DNA of 32,337 nt from Xanthobacter autotrophicus. GTDB taxonomy: Bacteria; Pseudomonadota; Alphaproteobacteria; Rhizobiales; Xanthobacteraceae. Shown here piece by piece: positions 24,846 through 32,337 of this stretch. Position 1 is the stretch's first letter, and each line of letters begins with the position of its first letter. Location of the stretch: NCBI RefSeq assembly GCF_029991245.1, contig NZ_JAIVFO010000040.1:1-32337 (forward strand), in the 5' to 3' direction. A program made the position numbers and the translations under genes. Under the pieces are notes generated by a model that had not been told where the DNA came from, searched no databases, and saw only the letters and a program-made list of their open reading frames with translations.

Positions 24846-25825
24846 ACACGTCTCTCCGTAAGCCCGCATCTCCGGCTTTCCGCCGATCCGCCTTTGCGGT
24901 TCTCCTGCTCTCGGCGACGATGCTGGGCGGTTGCGCATCGGCACCGAAGCCGCCACAGATCAGCTACGACAGTGAGGTGCCGGCGCTGCCGACGGTGCCG
25001 ACAGTGGTTGCGGATGACCGGCCGCGCCCGCTCCACACGCCGCCCGCCTGGACGCCGGCCAAGGGCGGCACGGACGCCAAAACGCCCGTCGCCCGCGTCG
25101 AGAACGCCAATGCGGCGGCCCGCGTGGAGCCGCGCCGCGAGGGCTATTACAACGCCATCCAGATCTATCCGTGGAGCGAGGGTGCGCTCTATCAGGTCTA
25201 TGCAGCACCCGGCCAGATCACCAATATCGCGCTGGAGCCGGGCGAGAGCCTGACCGGCGCCGGCCCCATCGCGGCGGGCGACACCGCCCGCTGGATCATC
25301 GGCGACACCGAGAGCGGCGAGGGTCTGAACCGGCGCGTCCATGTGCTGGTAAAGCCGACGCGGGCGGACATCGCCACCAATCTCGTCATCACCACCGATA
25401 GGCGCAGCTACATGATCGAGCTGCGGGCTGGCGAGAAGCCCTATATGCCGGCCGTCGCCTGGGCCTATCCGCAGGTTCCGGGAGCGCAGCGCGCCAGCGT
25501 TCCGGCGGCACCGGTCATCCCCAGCTTCGCGGCTCGCAACTATCGCTACGCGCTCACCGGCGACACGCCGCCCTGGCGGCCAATGGCCGTCTATGACGAT
25601 GGGCGTAAGGTCTATATCGAATTTCCGCGCGGCATCGTACAGGGCGAGATGCCGCCGCTCTTTGTCATCGGCGCCGATGGGGAAGCGCAGATCGTCAATA
25701 GCCGCATCCACCAGAACATCCTGATCGTCGACCGGCTGTTCGGTGCGGCCGAGCTGCGCCTCGGTGGCGGCGAGCGTCCGCAGAAAGTGCGGATCGAGCG
25801 CGCGGACGGGAGGCCCGCATCATGA
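24842..25825 (+). CDS. trbG: TrbG, outer channel lipoprotein (VirB9-like)
   Basis: A 327-residue protein with a lipoprotein signal; the lipobox MLGGC spans residues 27-31, so C31 is the lipidation site. The periplasmic body contains VirB9/CagX-type segments (RRVHVLVKPTRADIATNLVI, then RRSYMIEL). It forms the outer core complex with TrbI. The start codon is GTG at 24842 within GTGA, overlapping the trbF stop; the first ATG would be internal to the signal, so GTG is the better choice. The stop overlaps trbI. Confidence 0.94.
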   Translation: MNTSLRKPASPAFRRSAFAVLLLSATMLGGCASAPKPPQISYDSEVPALPTVPTVVADDRPRPLHTPPAWTPAKGGTDAKTPVARVENANAAARVEPRREGYYNAIQIYPWSEGALYQVYAAPGQITNIALEPGESLTGAGPIAAGDTARWIIGDTESGEGLNRRVHVLVKPTRADIATNLVITTDRRSYMIELRAGEKPYMPAVAWAYPQVPGAQRASVPAAPVIPSFAARNYRYALTGDTPPWRPMAVYDDGRKVYIEFPRGIVQGEMPPLFVIGADGEAQIVNSRIHQNILIVDRLFGAAELRLGGGERPQKVRIERADGRPAS

Positions 25826-27003
25826 GCAATCCGGATCATCATGACATTGAGGCTGATCTTGCCGCTCCGGCCACCGATCACGCCGCCGCCATGCGGCTGC
25901 GTCCCGAGCCGCCCCGCGTCACGCGTCTCTCCCGCAAGGTGCTGGCCGGTGCCGGGCTGGTTGTTAGCCTCGGCATTGGTGGCGCGTTGATCTATGCGCT
26001 GCAGGGTCGCGACAAGGGCACTGGCGGCGAGGAGCTTTATTCCACCCAGAACCGCTCCACGGCCGATGGCCTTGCCGGCCTGCCACGGGACTACACCGGG
26101 CCGATCCTGGGTCCGCCGCTGCCCGGCGATCTCGGCCGGCCGATCCTTGATGCGCAGAATCGCGGCCAGCCCGTGGTGCCGCCGACAATGACCGCGCCGC
26201 AGGTCGACCCCGAACAGCAGCGTCGTCTCGCCGAGCAGGAAGCCGCGCGGACCAGTCGCGTATTCTTCCAGGCTGCGCAGGCCCGCGCGCCGGCGTCGTC
26301 AGTGACGGGTGCCTCCGGCTTCAGCGGCCCTGGCTCGGCAGGAACGGGCGGCACGTCCTCACCCCAGGATCGCCAGCTTGCCTTCCTCAATGCCGCCGTC
26401 GATCGGCGCGTGGTCGCCTCCGACCGTGTCATGGCGCCGGCATCGCCCTATGTGCTGCAAGCAGGCGCCGTCATCCCCGCCGCGCTCATCACCGGCATTC
26501 GCTCCGATTTGCCGGGCCAGATCACCGCGCAGGTAACCGAGAACGTCTATGACAGCCCGACCGGCCGCATCCTGATCATCCCGCAGGGGACCCGGCTGCT
26601 CGGCCAGTACGACAATGGCGTCGGCTTCGGCCAGCGCCGGATCCTGCTGGTCTGGAACCGGCTGATCTTCCCCAATGGTCGCTCCATCGTGCTGGAGCGC
26701 CAGCCCGGCACGGATGCGCAGGGTTATGCCGGCCTCGAAGACGGCGTCGACATGCACTGGTGGGATCTCGCCAAGGCGGTCGGGCTATCGACGCTGCTCT
26801 CCGTCAGCGCCGAACTCGCGATGGATGACCAGGACGCGTTGATCCAGGCGCTACAGAGTGGGGCGCAGGACACCATCAACGATGCCGGCCAGGAGATCAT
26901 CCGCCGGCAGCTGCAGGTCGCGCCCACCCTGACCATCCGGCCGGGATTCCCGGTGCGGGTGATGGTGACGCGTGACCTCGTGCTCGAACCCTACAGGTAC
27001 TGA
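25822..27003 (+). CDS. trbI: TrbI, channel core protein (VirB10-like)
   Basis: A 393-residue protein. A cytoplasmic N terminus is followed by one membrane helix (about residues 35-57), a proline- and alanine-rich periplasmic linker (60-190), and the TrbI/VirB10 beta-barrel domain (about 200-393) with PQGTRLLGQYDNGVGFGQRR and a C-terminal FPVRVMVTRDLVLEPY. It spans both membranes and senses energy from the ATPases. It overlaps trbG by 4 nt; the DUF2274 gene starts 2 nt after its stop. Confidence 0.95.
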   Translation: MSNPDHHDIEADLAAPATDHAAAMRLRPEPPRVTRLSRKVLAGAGLVVSLGIGGALIYALQGRDKGTGGEELYSTQNRSTADGLAGLPRDYTGPILGPPLPGDLGRPILDAQNRGQPVVPPTMTAPQVDPEQQRRLAEQEAARTSRVFFQAAQARAPASSVTGASGFSGPGSAGTGGTSSPQDRQLAFLNAAVDRRVVASDRVMAPASPYVLQAGAVIPAALITGIRSDLPGQITAQVTENVYDSPTGRILIIPQGTRLLGQYDNGVGFGQRRILLVWNRLIFPNGRSIVLERQPGTDAQGYAGLEDGVDMHWWDLAKAVGLSTLLSVSAELAMDDQDALIQALQSGAQDTINDAGQEIIRRQLQVAPTLTIRPGFPVRVMVTRDLVLEPYRY

Positions 27004-27005
27004 CC

Positions 27006-27278
27006 ATGGCGAAGCTGAAACTTGGACCGATCACGAACGACAAGCCGGTGAAGGTGGCGCTGTCACTACCTGGCGCGCTGCACCGCGATCTTGTTGCCTA
27101 TGCCGAGGTGCTCGCGCGGGAAACCGGTCAGCCCACTCCGGATCCCGTGAAGCTTATCGCGCCAATGCTGGAGCGCTTCATCGCCACCGATCGAGAATTC
27201 GCCAAGGCCCGCCGCGAGACTGGCAGCGCCGCGAGCATCAGCGCGTCGCAGCCCGCTCCTGGGCCATCCTCCGTGTGA
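27006..27278 (+). CDS. DUF2274 protein
   Basis: A 90-residue protein. Its motif pattern (LKLGPITNDKPVKVALSLPG, then HRDLVAYAEVLARETGQ) matches the DUF2274 family that regularly follows trbI in these ICEs. The beta strand followed by helices suggests a ribbon-helix-helix-like fold, so it may be a regulator (inference). The C-terminal 41 bases of the gene overlap the end of the convergent LysR gene. It is the last gene of the trb operon. Confidence 0.86.
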   Translation: MAKLKLGPITNDKPVKVALSLPGALHRDLVAYAEVLARETGQPTPDPVKLIAPMLERFIATDREFAKARRETGSAASISASQPAPGPSSV

Positions 27279-28155
27279 GGCTGAGCAAGGTGCGCACCGC
27301 CGGATTATCGTTCTTCGGCGAATAGATCACCGAGAACGGGATCACCTCGCCGACGAGCGGCCGGTACACCACTTCCGGTACGCTGATAATTGTCTCGGAT
27401 TCCAGCACCGGCACAATCCCGCGCCCCGTGGCGACGAGGCCAAGAAGGCTGTAACGGGCAAGCTGCTGTGAGCTGATGCGCGGCGAGATGTCGAGTTCCC
27501 GGAACTTGCGTTCAAGGAACCCGCGCACCTCGTTGCCCGAGCCTTGGGTGCGCACGAGAAAGGTCTCATCGACGAGATCGCGCCAGGAGAGTGTCCTGCT
27601 CTGGGCCAGCCGGTGCAGGCGCGGCAAAGCGAAGAACAAAGGTTCGCTCCAGAGAGGGATAGCATCGCAGTCCGCCCAGCCTTGCCGGCCGAGAATGTAA
27701 GCGGCATCGAGATCGAACCGCCGTATCGCGGCCGCATGGCTCTCCGCAGGGGCTTCCACGAAATCGATATGCACGCCGGAATAGCGCTGGTCGTACCGGT
27801 GGAACAGGTCGGCCAGGAAGCCGGAGGCCAGCTTCGAGAACAGCCCAACCCTCAGGTGCCCTTCTTCCGCCCGGCCGAACGCCGCGGCCTCCTCGTTGGC
27901 CTCGCGAATCTGATCCAGCGCCTGGCGTGTCCGGCTGAGATATCTTTGCCCCGCCAGAGTGAGGTTCACCCCGCTTGAATGCCGAATGAACAGCGAGACG
28001 CCGATCTCATCCTCCAGATTCCGGACGCTCCGGCTGATGGACGATTCCTTGACCTCGAGTGCCACCCCGGCCTTGCGGAAGCTTCCGTGCTCGGCGGCCG
28101 CCACGAAATAGCGCAGATGGCGCAACTCGATCGAGGTGGAAAACGGCGCAGCCAT
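27238..28155 (-). CDS. LysR-family transcriptional regulator
   Basis: A 305-residue regulator. The N-terminal winged helix-turn-helix spans about residues 10-70 (ELRHLRYFVAAAEHGSFRKA, with VKESSISRSVRNLEDEIG) and the substrate-binding LysR domain about 95-300. It is the last gene before the tRNA border and faces the trb operon, overlapping DUF2274 by 41 bp. LysR proteins act with a small-molecule effector; the effector is unknown. Related ICEs carry a LysR-type gene near trb, so control of transfer is plausible but inferred. Confidence 0.9.
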   Translation of the reverse strand: MAAPFSTSIELRHLRYFVAAAEHGSFRKAGVALEVKESSISRSVRNLEDEIGVSLFIRHSSGVNLTLAGQRYLSRTRQALDQIREANEEAAAFGRAEEGHLRVGLFSKLASGFLADLFHRYDQRYSGVHIDFVEAPAESHAAAIRRFDLDAAYILGRQGWADCDAIPLWSEPLFFALPRLHRLAQSRTLSWRDLVDETFLVRTQGSGNEVRGFLERKFRELDISPRISSQQLARYSLLGLVATGRGIVPVLESETIISVPEVVYRPLVGEVIPFSVIYSPKNDNPAVRTLLSLTRRMAQERAATR

Positions 28156-28349
28156 TCGGGCTCCGGCGTGTTGAGTAGCTTCTGGATATTGATACCCAAA
28201 GTTGCGGCTACGTCGAGAGTTGCAGACGGGCTTTGCATCGCGGCCGTTCCGGGCGCCGCCATGCGCAGCGCATCAGTGCAGCGCCGCCGCTTAGAAAGCT
28301 GCCGAACGCACGCCATGGCATCCGAGAATTTTCTTCCGGGAGCATAGAT

Positions 28350-28389
28350 TCTGCTCAGAATATCGCGTTCGCGGGCAAATCTAAGCAGA
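28350..28389. repeat. Imperfect inverted repeat near the ICE border
   Basis: TCTGCTCAGAAT (28350-28361) and AATCTAAGCAGA (28378-28389) form a 12-bp inverted repeat (10 of 12 matches) with a 16-bp gap. It ends 49 bp from the tRNA. It may be an operator for the LysR gene or an arm site for the integrase or excisionase. Its neighbour GCCCCTAAGGGC (28395-28406) is a small hairpin. Confidence 0.5.
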
Positions 28390-28438
28390 AAATGCCCCTA
28401 AGGGCGTTTACTAAGTATCTGATTTTATTGGGAAAATT

Positions 28439-28460
28439 TGGAGCGGGCGATGGGATTCGA
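28439..28460. other. Probable ICE attachment site at the tRNA-Gly 3' end
   Basis: The tRNA is complete and its 3' end abuts ICE sequence, so this is inferred to be one attachment core (attR in this orientation). The core length cannot be fixed, because the second copy expected at the left end of the element is outside the window. No copy of the tRNA 3' sequence was noticed elsewhere in the window. Confidence 0.5.
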
Positions 28461-28513
28461 ACCCACGACCCCAACCTTGGCAAGGTTGTGCTCTACCCCT
28501 GAGCTACACCCGC
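28439..28513 (-). tRNA. tRNA-Gly (anticodon GCC)
   Basis: A 75-base tRNA with encoded CCA. The acceptor stem GCGGGTG pairs with CGCCCGC (one G-T pair). The anticodon stem-loop reads CAACCTTGCCAAGGTTG with anticodon GCC. The T-loop GGGTTCGAATCCC is canonical. The 3' end faces the ICE, so the element ends at the tRNA 3' half, a usual target of tyrosine integrases. Spurious protein frames with GIRTHDPN and MGFEPTTPT cross it. Confidence 0.97.
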
Positions 28514-28554
28514 ATCCATTTTGCCGGCGTCGCAGTGCGTCGCGGCGGTGCGTT

Positions 28555-28583
28555 CGTATGCCAAAACCCCACGCAGAATGCAA
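28555..28583 (-). promoter_or_regulatory. Possible promoter of the tRNA-Gly gene
   Basis: On the minus strand TTGCAT (28583-28578) and CATACG (28560-28555) are spaced by 17 bases, and the tRNA begins 41 bases after the -10-like element. Match to consensus is modest. The element lies outside the ICE, so integration would leave tRNA expression intact. Confidence 0.35.
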
Positions 28584-28671
28584 CAGGCATCACACCAACT
28601 TGTCCACAGGCTTCGCGCAAGGCCCGTCTCAGAACCTGAAAATACCAATAATCCTATAGTGTTAGTAAAAC

Positions 28672-29160
28672 TCATTCGCGATGAATGGGGTCGATCCACT
28701 TCACCGCCTCGGGCTTCTCCACCGGTTCGATCTCGAGATTTACCACCACCGGGTCCTGCCCGGAGCGCACCAGGACGCATTCCAGGACCTCGTCCGGGGA
28801 AGCGTTGATCTCCTGGTGGGGCACGTAGGGCGGCACGAAGATGAAATCGCCGGGGCCGGCCTCGGCCACATATTCCAGCTGTTCGCCCCAGCGCATGCGG
28901 GCGCGGCCCTTCACCACGTAGATGATGCTCTCCAGGTCGCCATGGTGGTGCGCCCCGGTCTTGGCATCCGGATGGATGTGCACCGTGCCGGCCCAGATCT
29001 TCTCCGCCCCCGCCCGCGCCCGGTTGATGGCGGCGGCGCGGTTCATGCCTGGCGTCTGGGCGGTGTTGGGATCGAGGCTGTCGCCGGGGATCACCTTCAC
29101 CCCGTGCGCGCGCCAGTCCACCTTACCGTGCCCGTCCTTTTGGGAATGATCCGTACCCAT
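28672..29160 (-). CDS. Cupin-domain protein
   Basis: A 162-residue single-domain cupin. Motif 1 reads [18 protein letters not shown], with metal-binding histidines and glutamate, and motif 2 reads [15 protein letters not shown]. It is a putative metal-dependent dioxygenase, isomerase or small-molecule binding protein; the substrate is unknown. ATG 29160 is chosen because GGGAGGACGAG stands immediately upstream; the frame continues to 29310 but those 50 residues lack cupin features. It diverges from ettA across 148 bp. Confidence 0.87.
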   Translation of the reverse strand: MGTDHSQKDGHGKVDWRAHGVKVIPGDSLDPNTAQTPGMNRAAAINRARAGAEKIWAGTVHIHPDAKTGAHHHGDLESIIYVVKGRARMRWGEQLEYVAEAGPGDFIFVPPYVPHQEINASPDEVLECVLVRSGQDPVVVNLEIEPVEKPEAVKWIDPIHRE

Positions 29161-29238
29161 CTCGTCCTCCCTGTCGCCACGGCCCCGTTCGGGACCCATT
29201 CCGTTTATCCAGCCCCGCCCGTTCGGGCCCCCATTCCC

Positions 29239-29267
29239 TTGCCGCGCCGCCGCGCGGGGGCTAGAAC
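29239..29267 (+). promoter_or_regulatory. Possible ettA promoter
   Basis: TTGCCG (29239-29244) and TAGAAC (29262-29267) are 17 bp apart, 42 bases upstream of the ettA start codon. It has the spacing of a sigma-70 promoter with moderate consensus matches. Confidence 0.42.
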
Positions 29268-29308
29268 GGCGCCAACTCAACGCATCCCTTTTCAGGAGAC
29301 GGCGGCTC

Positions 29309-30964
29309 ATGGCGCCCTATCAGTATGCCTACCACATGCACGGCATGACCAAGGCCTATCCGGGCGGCAAGAAGGTGCTCGACAACGTGCACCTCTCCTT
29401 CTACCCGGACGCCAAGATCGGCGTGCTCGGCGCCAACGGCTCCGGCAAGTCGACCCTGCTGCGCATCATGGCCGGAATGGACAAGGATTTCTCGGGCGAG
29501 GCCCGCCCGGCCGACGGCGTGCGCGTGGGCTACCTGCCGCAGGAGCCGCCGCTGGATCCGGCCAAGACCGTCCGCCAGAATGTCGAGGACGGCGTGGCCA
29601 AGCAGAAGGCCATCATGGAGCGCTATAACGAGCTCGCCATGAACTACTCGGACGAGACCGCCGACGAGATGACCCAGCTCCAGGACGAGATCGAGGCCCA
29701 GGGCCTGTGGGATCTCGATTCCAAGGTGGAGCAGGCCATGAACGCGCTGGGCTGCCCGCCGGACGACTGGGACGTGACCCGCCTTTCCGGCGGCGAGCGG
29801 CGCCGCGTGGCCCTGTGCCGCCTGCTGCTGGAGCAGCCCGAACTGCTGCTGCTGGACGAGCCCACCAACCATCTGGACGCCGAGACGGTGAACTGGCTGG
29901 AAGGCCACCTGCGCACCTATCCGGGCGCCATCCTCATCGTCACCCACGATCGCTACTTCCTCGACAATGTCACCGGCTGGATCCTGGAGCTGGATCGCGG
30001 CCGGGGCATTCCCTACGAGGGCAATTATTCCTCCTGGCTCGGCCAGAAGCAGAAGCGCCTGCAGCAGGAGGGCCGCGAGGACGAGGCCCGCCAGCGCGCC
30101 CTGGCCCGCGAGCAGGAATGGATCGGCGCCAGCCCCAAGGCCCGGCAGGCCAAGAACAAGGCCCGTATCCAGCGCTATGACGAACTGGTGGAGAAGGCCT
30201 CGGAGCGGCAGCCCTCCGCCACCCAGATCGTCATCCCGGTGGCCGAGCGCCTCGGGCAGAACGTCATCGCCTTCGACCATCTCAACAAGGCGTATGGCGA
30301 CAAGCTTCTGATCGACGACCTCTCCTTCAAGCTGCCGCCGGGCGGCATCGTGGGCGTCATCGGGCCGAACGGCGCGGGCAAGACCACCTTGTTCCGCATG
30401 ATCACGGGCCAGGACAAGCCCGACGCGGGCACCATCGCCATCGGCGAGTCGGTCAAGCTCGGCTATGTGGACCAGAGCCGCGACGCGCTCGACGACAAGA
30501 AGACCGTGTGGGAGGCCATCTCCGACGGCAACGAGGTGATCTACGTCGGCAAGAAGGAGATCCCCTCGCGCGCCTATTGCGCGGCCTTCAACTTCAAGGG
30601 CGGCGACCAGCAGAAGAAGGTGGGCATGCTCTCGGGCGGCGAGCGCAACCGCGTGCACCTCGCCAAGGTGCTCCAGCGCGGCGGCAACGTGCTGCTCCTC
30701 GACGAGCCCACCAACGACCTCGACGTGGAAACCCTGCGCGCTTTGGAAGAGGCGCTGGAGGATTATGCCGGCTGCGCCGTCATCATCTCCCATGACCGCT
30801 TCTTCCTCGACCGCATCGCCACCCACATGCTGGCCTTCGAGGGCGACAGCCACGTGGAATGGTTCGAGGGCAACTTCGCGGATTATGAGGAAGACAAGAA
30901 GCGCCGTCTGGGACTGGATTCGGTGATCCCGAAGCGAATTCAGTACAAGAAGTTTTCGAGGTAG
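29309..30964 (+). CDS. ettA: Energy-dependent translational throttle protein EttA
   Basis: A 551-residue ABC-F ATPase with two nucleotide-binding domains. The first has Walker [10 protein letters not shown] (near residues 43-51), signature [11 protein letters not shown] and Walker [13 protein letters not shown]. The second has [24 protein letters not shown] and [12 protein letters not shown] charged linker between them (about residues 240-300) is the P-site tRNA interaction motif region. EttA binds the ribosomal E site and gates the first elongation step according to ATP/ADP. A core chromosomal gene; ATG 29309 follows AGGAG. Full-length and ended by a strong terminator. Confidence 0.97.
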   Translation: MAPYQYAYHMHGMTKAYPGGKKVLDNVHLSFYPDAKIGVLGANGSGKSTLLRIMAGMDKDFSGEARPADGVRVGYLPQEPPLDPAKTVRQNVEDGVAKQKAIMERYNELAMNYSDETADEMTQLQDEIEAQGLWDLDSKVEQAMNALGCPPDDWDVTRLSGGERRRVALCRLLLEQPELLLLDEPTNHLDAETVNWLEGHLRTYPGAILIVTHDRYFLDNVTGWILELDRGRGIPYEGNYSSWLGQKQKRLQQEGREDEARQRALAREQEWIGASPKARQAKNKARIQRYDELVEKASERQPSATQIVIPVAERLGQNVIAFDHLNKAYGDKLLIDDLSFKLPPGGIVGVIGPNGAGKTTLFRMITGQDKPDAGTIAIGESVKLGYVDQSRDALDDKKTVWEAISDGNEVIYVGKKEIPSRAYCAAFNFKGGDQQKKVGMLSGGERNRVHLAKVLQRGGNVLLLDEPTNDLDVETLRALEEALEDYAGCAVIISHDRFFLDRIATHMLAFEGDSHVEWFEGNFADYEEDKKRRLGLDSVIPKRIQYKKFSR

Positions 30965-30974
30965 GTGGGGAGGG

Positions 30975-31008
30975 GGCGGCCTCTCTCTGGAGAGGCCGCC
31001 TCATTTGT
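30975..31008 (+). terminator. Transcription terminator of ettA
   Basis: An 11-bp perfect GC-rich stem, GGCGGCCTCTC (30975-30985) and GAGAGGCCGCC (30990-31000), with loop TCTG is followed by TCATTTGT. It begins 10 bases after the ettA stop codon. The T tract is short and interrupted. Confidence 0.78.
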
Positions 31009-31029
31009 CAATTCCACATAAAAAACAAG

Positions 31030-31900
31030 CTACTCTTCTCCCAACATTTTCTGAGAACTTCTATAGAGACGCGGTCGAATCCGACTCTGATTAGAAATGT
31101 ATTCAATTATTCTATTTATCGCTCCGATTTGACTCTTAATTTCCGGAGTAACGGGAGCATCTACCAAAGAAGCTATTAAAGCCTGCCTAAGCTCAAGCCA
31201 TGTTATTTCTAAATCCTTAAAAATTGGATGGCGGAATTCGGCATATTTTTCCCGAAATGGCCTATTTTCTTGAATTAAATCTGCCAAAATCTTGTCTGTA
31301 TTTGATATTGATCTTGTATTATGCCTAGATATCTCAAGTATTTCTTCCAGAATTTCTGTATTTCTATTATTTTTATCTTCTTTTTTTATTGTCGATATAG
31401 AATCCTCTATTTTAGAATTGTCATCTATAAGATGATTTAGTTTATCAAATAACGTTGGCCACCACACATCATATATATCACGGAGCCTTGCCTCCTCTAA
31501 CCGACTCTCTTTTGTCAGTTCTGTTGAGACTGCATACCAACTTTCTAATATCTTCTTTTTCGAAGATGGTTGATTGGAATTGCAATATTGGGCCCTTAAG
31601 ATCTGCTCTCTTTATATTAATAAGAAATGGAGATACGTTTGCGCTGTCCATACTTTTCGATAACGCTCCGGCCTCAAAATTTAACCATGGAGCCTCAATA
31701 TTTGAATCAGTAACGCAAAGTATGCCATAGAACGAATCGGCCAGCTCTCCGGCTATATCTTGACTCCAACGAGTACCTTTGTCGATATCCTCTGATGAGA
31801 CATACGGTATAAGTGTCTGAACAACATTTGGCAGCCAGTCTCTAAGGCACATTGCTACCTTATGACTCAATTCGCCAGACCAGCTAATGAATACTTTCAT
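31030..31900 (-). pseudogene. TIR-domain protein gene with a one-base frameshift
   Basis: Two frames make one protein. The first part (ATG 31900, SD-like AGGA upstream) starts MKVFISWSGELSHKV and has DIDKGTRWSQDI and the motif PWLNFEAGALSK, where W72-L-N-F-E76 fits the WxxxE pattern of TIR NADases. The second frame continues with LEEARLRDIYDVWWP and ends at 31030. Removing one T of the TTTT at 31510-31513 joins them as LNRTDKESRLEEARLRD, giving about 289 residues. The C-terminal part is helical and may be an oligomerisation or sensing domain. The gene is strongly AT-rich, unlike its neighbours, so it was probably acquired. It resembles stand-alone TIR defence proteins. It could be a real mutation, a sequencing error or programmed slippage. 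Confidence 0.82.
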
Positions 31901-31981
31901 GATATTGTTCCTGGCCACGACATTGGCTCACGGAATTGCGTAGAAGGTATTTGCGCCAATTGTCAAGTTCGCGACTGGCCC

Positions 31982-32242
31982 TCACCCCACCTTCTCCTTC
32001 AGCCACACCTTGATGAGCGACTGATAGGGCACGTCCCTCTTGTTCGCCTCCACCTTGATGCGCTCCAGCAGCGAGACGGGCAGGCGCAGAGAGATGGAGC
32101 AGGTGGATGGCTTGAGGTTGGGAAAGCGCACCCGTTCGGCCGTGGCCGGGTCGAGATGGTCCGCGCTATCGTGGGTCTCCCAAAAGGCGCGCTCCTCCTC
32201 CTCGCTGGCAAAGGCCGGAGCCGGCGTAAGCTTCTTCGTCAT
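31982..32242 (-). CDS. CopG-type antitoxin (type II toxin-antitoxin)
   Basis: An 86-residue protein. The N-terminal half (FASEEEERAFWETHDSADHL) is a toxin-neutralising segment and the C-terminal half (STCSISLRLPVSLLERIKVEANKRDVPYQSLIKVWL) a ribbon-helix-helix DNA-binding domain. This matches the CopG_antitoxin (PF12441) pattern, often paired with a BrnT-type toxin encoded upstream. Only 95 bp upstream lie in the window, without a visible toxin gene. AAGGAAAGG precedes ATG 32242. Confidence 0.87.
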   Translation of the reverse strand: MTKKLTPAPAFASEEEERAFWETHDSADHLDPATAERVRFPNLKPSTCSISLRLPVSLLERIKVEANKRDVPYQSLIKVWLKEKVG

Positions 32243-32337
32243 GACGAAGCCTTTCCTTGCGGCGCAAAGGGCCGAGCGAGCTTGCGCACGGCCTCACAAC
32301 CGCCGCGATCAAGGCCCCCTCCCCCGCCCCCTAATGC

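Larger units (their letters stand above)
1..28438. mobile_element. Integrative and conjugative element, right-hand part
   Basis: Seen: a contiguous set of conjugation and maintenance genes (repA, parA, traF, relaxase, traG, trbBCDEJKLFGI) that ends at the 3' end of a tRNA-Gly gene. Known: this gene order resembles the Tn4371-like and related proteobacterial ICEs, and tRNA 3' ends are common integration sites of tyrosine integrases. Inferred: the element runs leftward past the window edge, where the integrase and the other attachment site should be. No integrase, excisionase or transposase is visible between the trb genes and the tRNA. The right border is placed at the encoded CCA of the tRNA and could be off by some tens of bases. 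Confidence 0.82.

Noticed and set aside
28601-28612. TTGTCCACAGG near the tRNA, similar to a DnaA box
   Set aside because: A single 8-of-9 match without neighbours or AT-rich sequence; expected by chance.
28233-28659. Two plus-strand frames crossing the tRNA (containing GIRTHDPN and MGFEPTTPT)
   Set aside because: These are the well-known spurious translations of antisense tRNA sequence.
1-32337. CRISPR arrays, rRNA genes, insertion sequences
   Set aside because: No regularly spaced repeats with spacers, no rRNA sequence and no transposase was seen on either strand.

Overview
The window looks like GC-rich alphaproteobacterial DNA, most likely Hyphomicrobiales and perhaps near Xanthobacteraceae. 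This rests on base composition, codon use and gene families only. It holds most of an integrative and conjugative element (ICE) and the chromosome to its right. The ICE occupies about 1 to 28438 and stops at the 3' end of a tRNA-Gly gene (minus strand, 28439-28513). Its other end, with the integrase, lies off the left edge.

Left ICE backbone (81-8551, plus strand): an AlpA-like helix-turn-helix protein, a RepA-type initiator, ParA, a small ribbon-helix-helix protein, a DUF2840 protein, the TraF peptidase, a lytic transglycosylase, a DUF3363 relaxase, the TraG coupling protein and a CopG-like protein. Most neighbours overlap by 4 nt. Two non-coding elements stand out. The 3' end of repA carries two DnaA-box-like sites, three phased iteron-like repeats and an AT-rich stretch, which together resemble a replication origin. 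The gap before the relaxase carries a 10-bp match to the RP4 nic core between the arms of an imperfect inverted repeat, which is a strong oriT candidate.

Cargo (about 8552-17610, minus strand, visibly less GC-rich in the hsd part): a defence operon in the order phd-like gene, hsdR, hsdS, a PrrC-like ABC-ATPase with a candidate anticodon-nuclease triad (R313, E317, H352), then hsdM. A class II Fic protein (DUF4172-Fic) follows as a separate unit, with nested palindromes at its promoter. The island lies antisense between the CopG-like gene and trbB, so it separates the tra genes from the trb genes.

Right ICE backbone (17874-28155): a complete IncP/Ti-type mating-pair module in the order trbB, C, D, E, J, K, L, F, G, I, then a DUF2274 gene, then a convergent LysR regulator that overlaps it. 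TraG would dock relaxase-bound DNA on the Trb type IV secretion channel, TraF would process the TrbC pilin, and the transglycosylase would open the peptidoglycan.

Chromosome (28439 to the end): tRNA-Gly(GCC), a cupin protein, the translation factor EttA with a clear terminator, an AT-rich TIR-domain gene with a one-base frameshift in a homopolymer, and a CopG-type antitoxin gene. The most interesting items are the restriction operon with its embedded anticodon-nuclease candidate and Phd-like leader gene, the origin inside repA, and the oriT.
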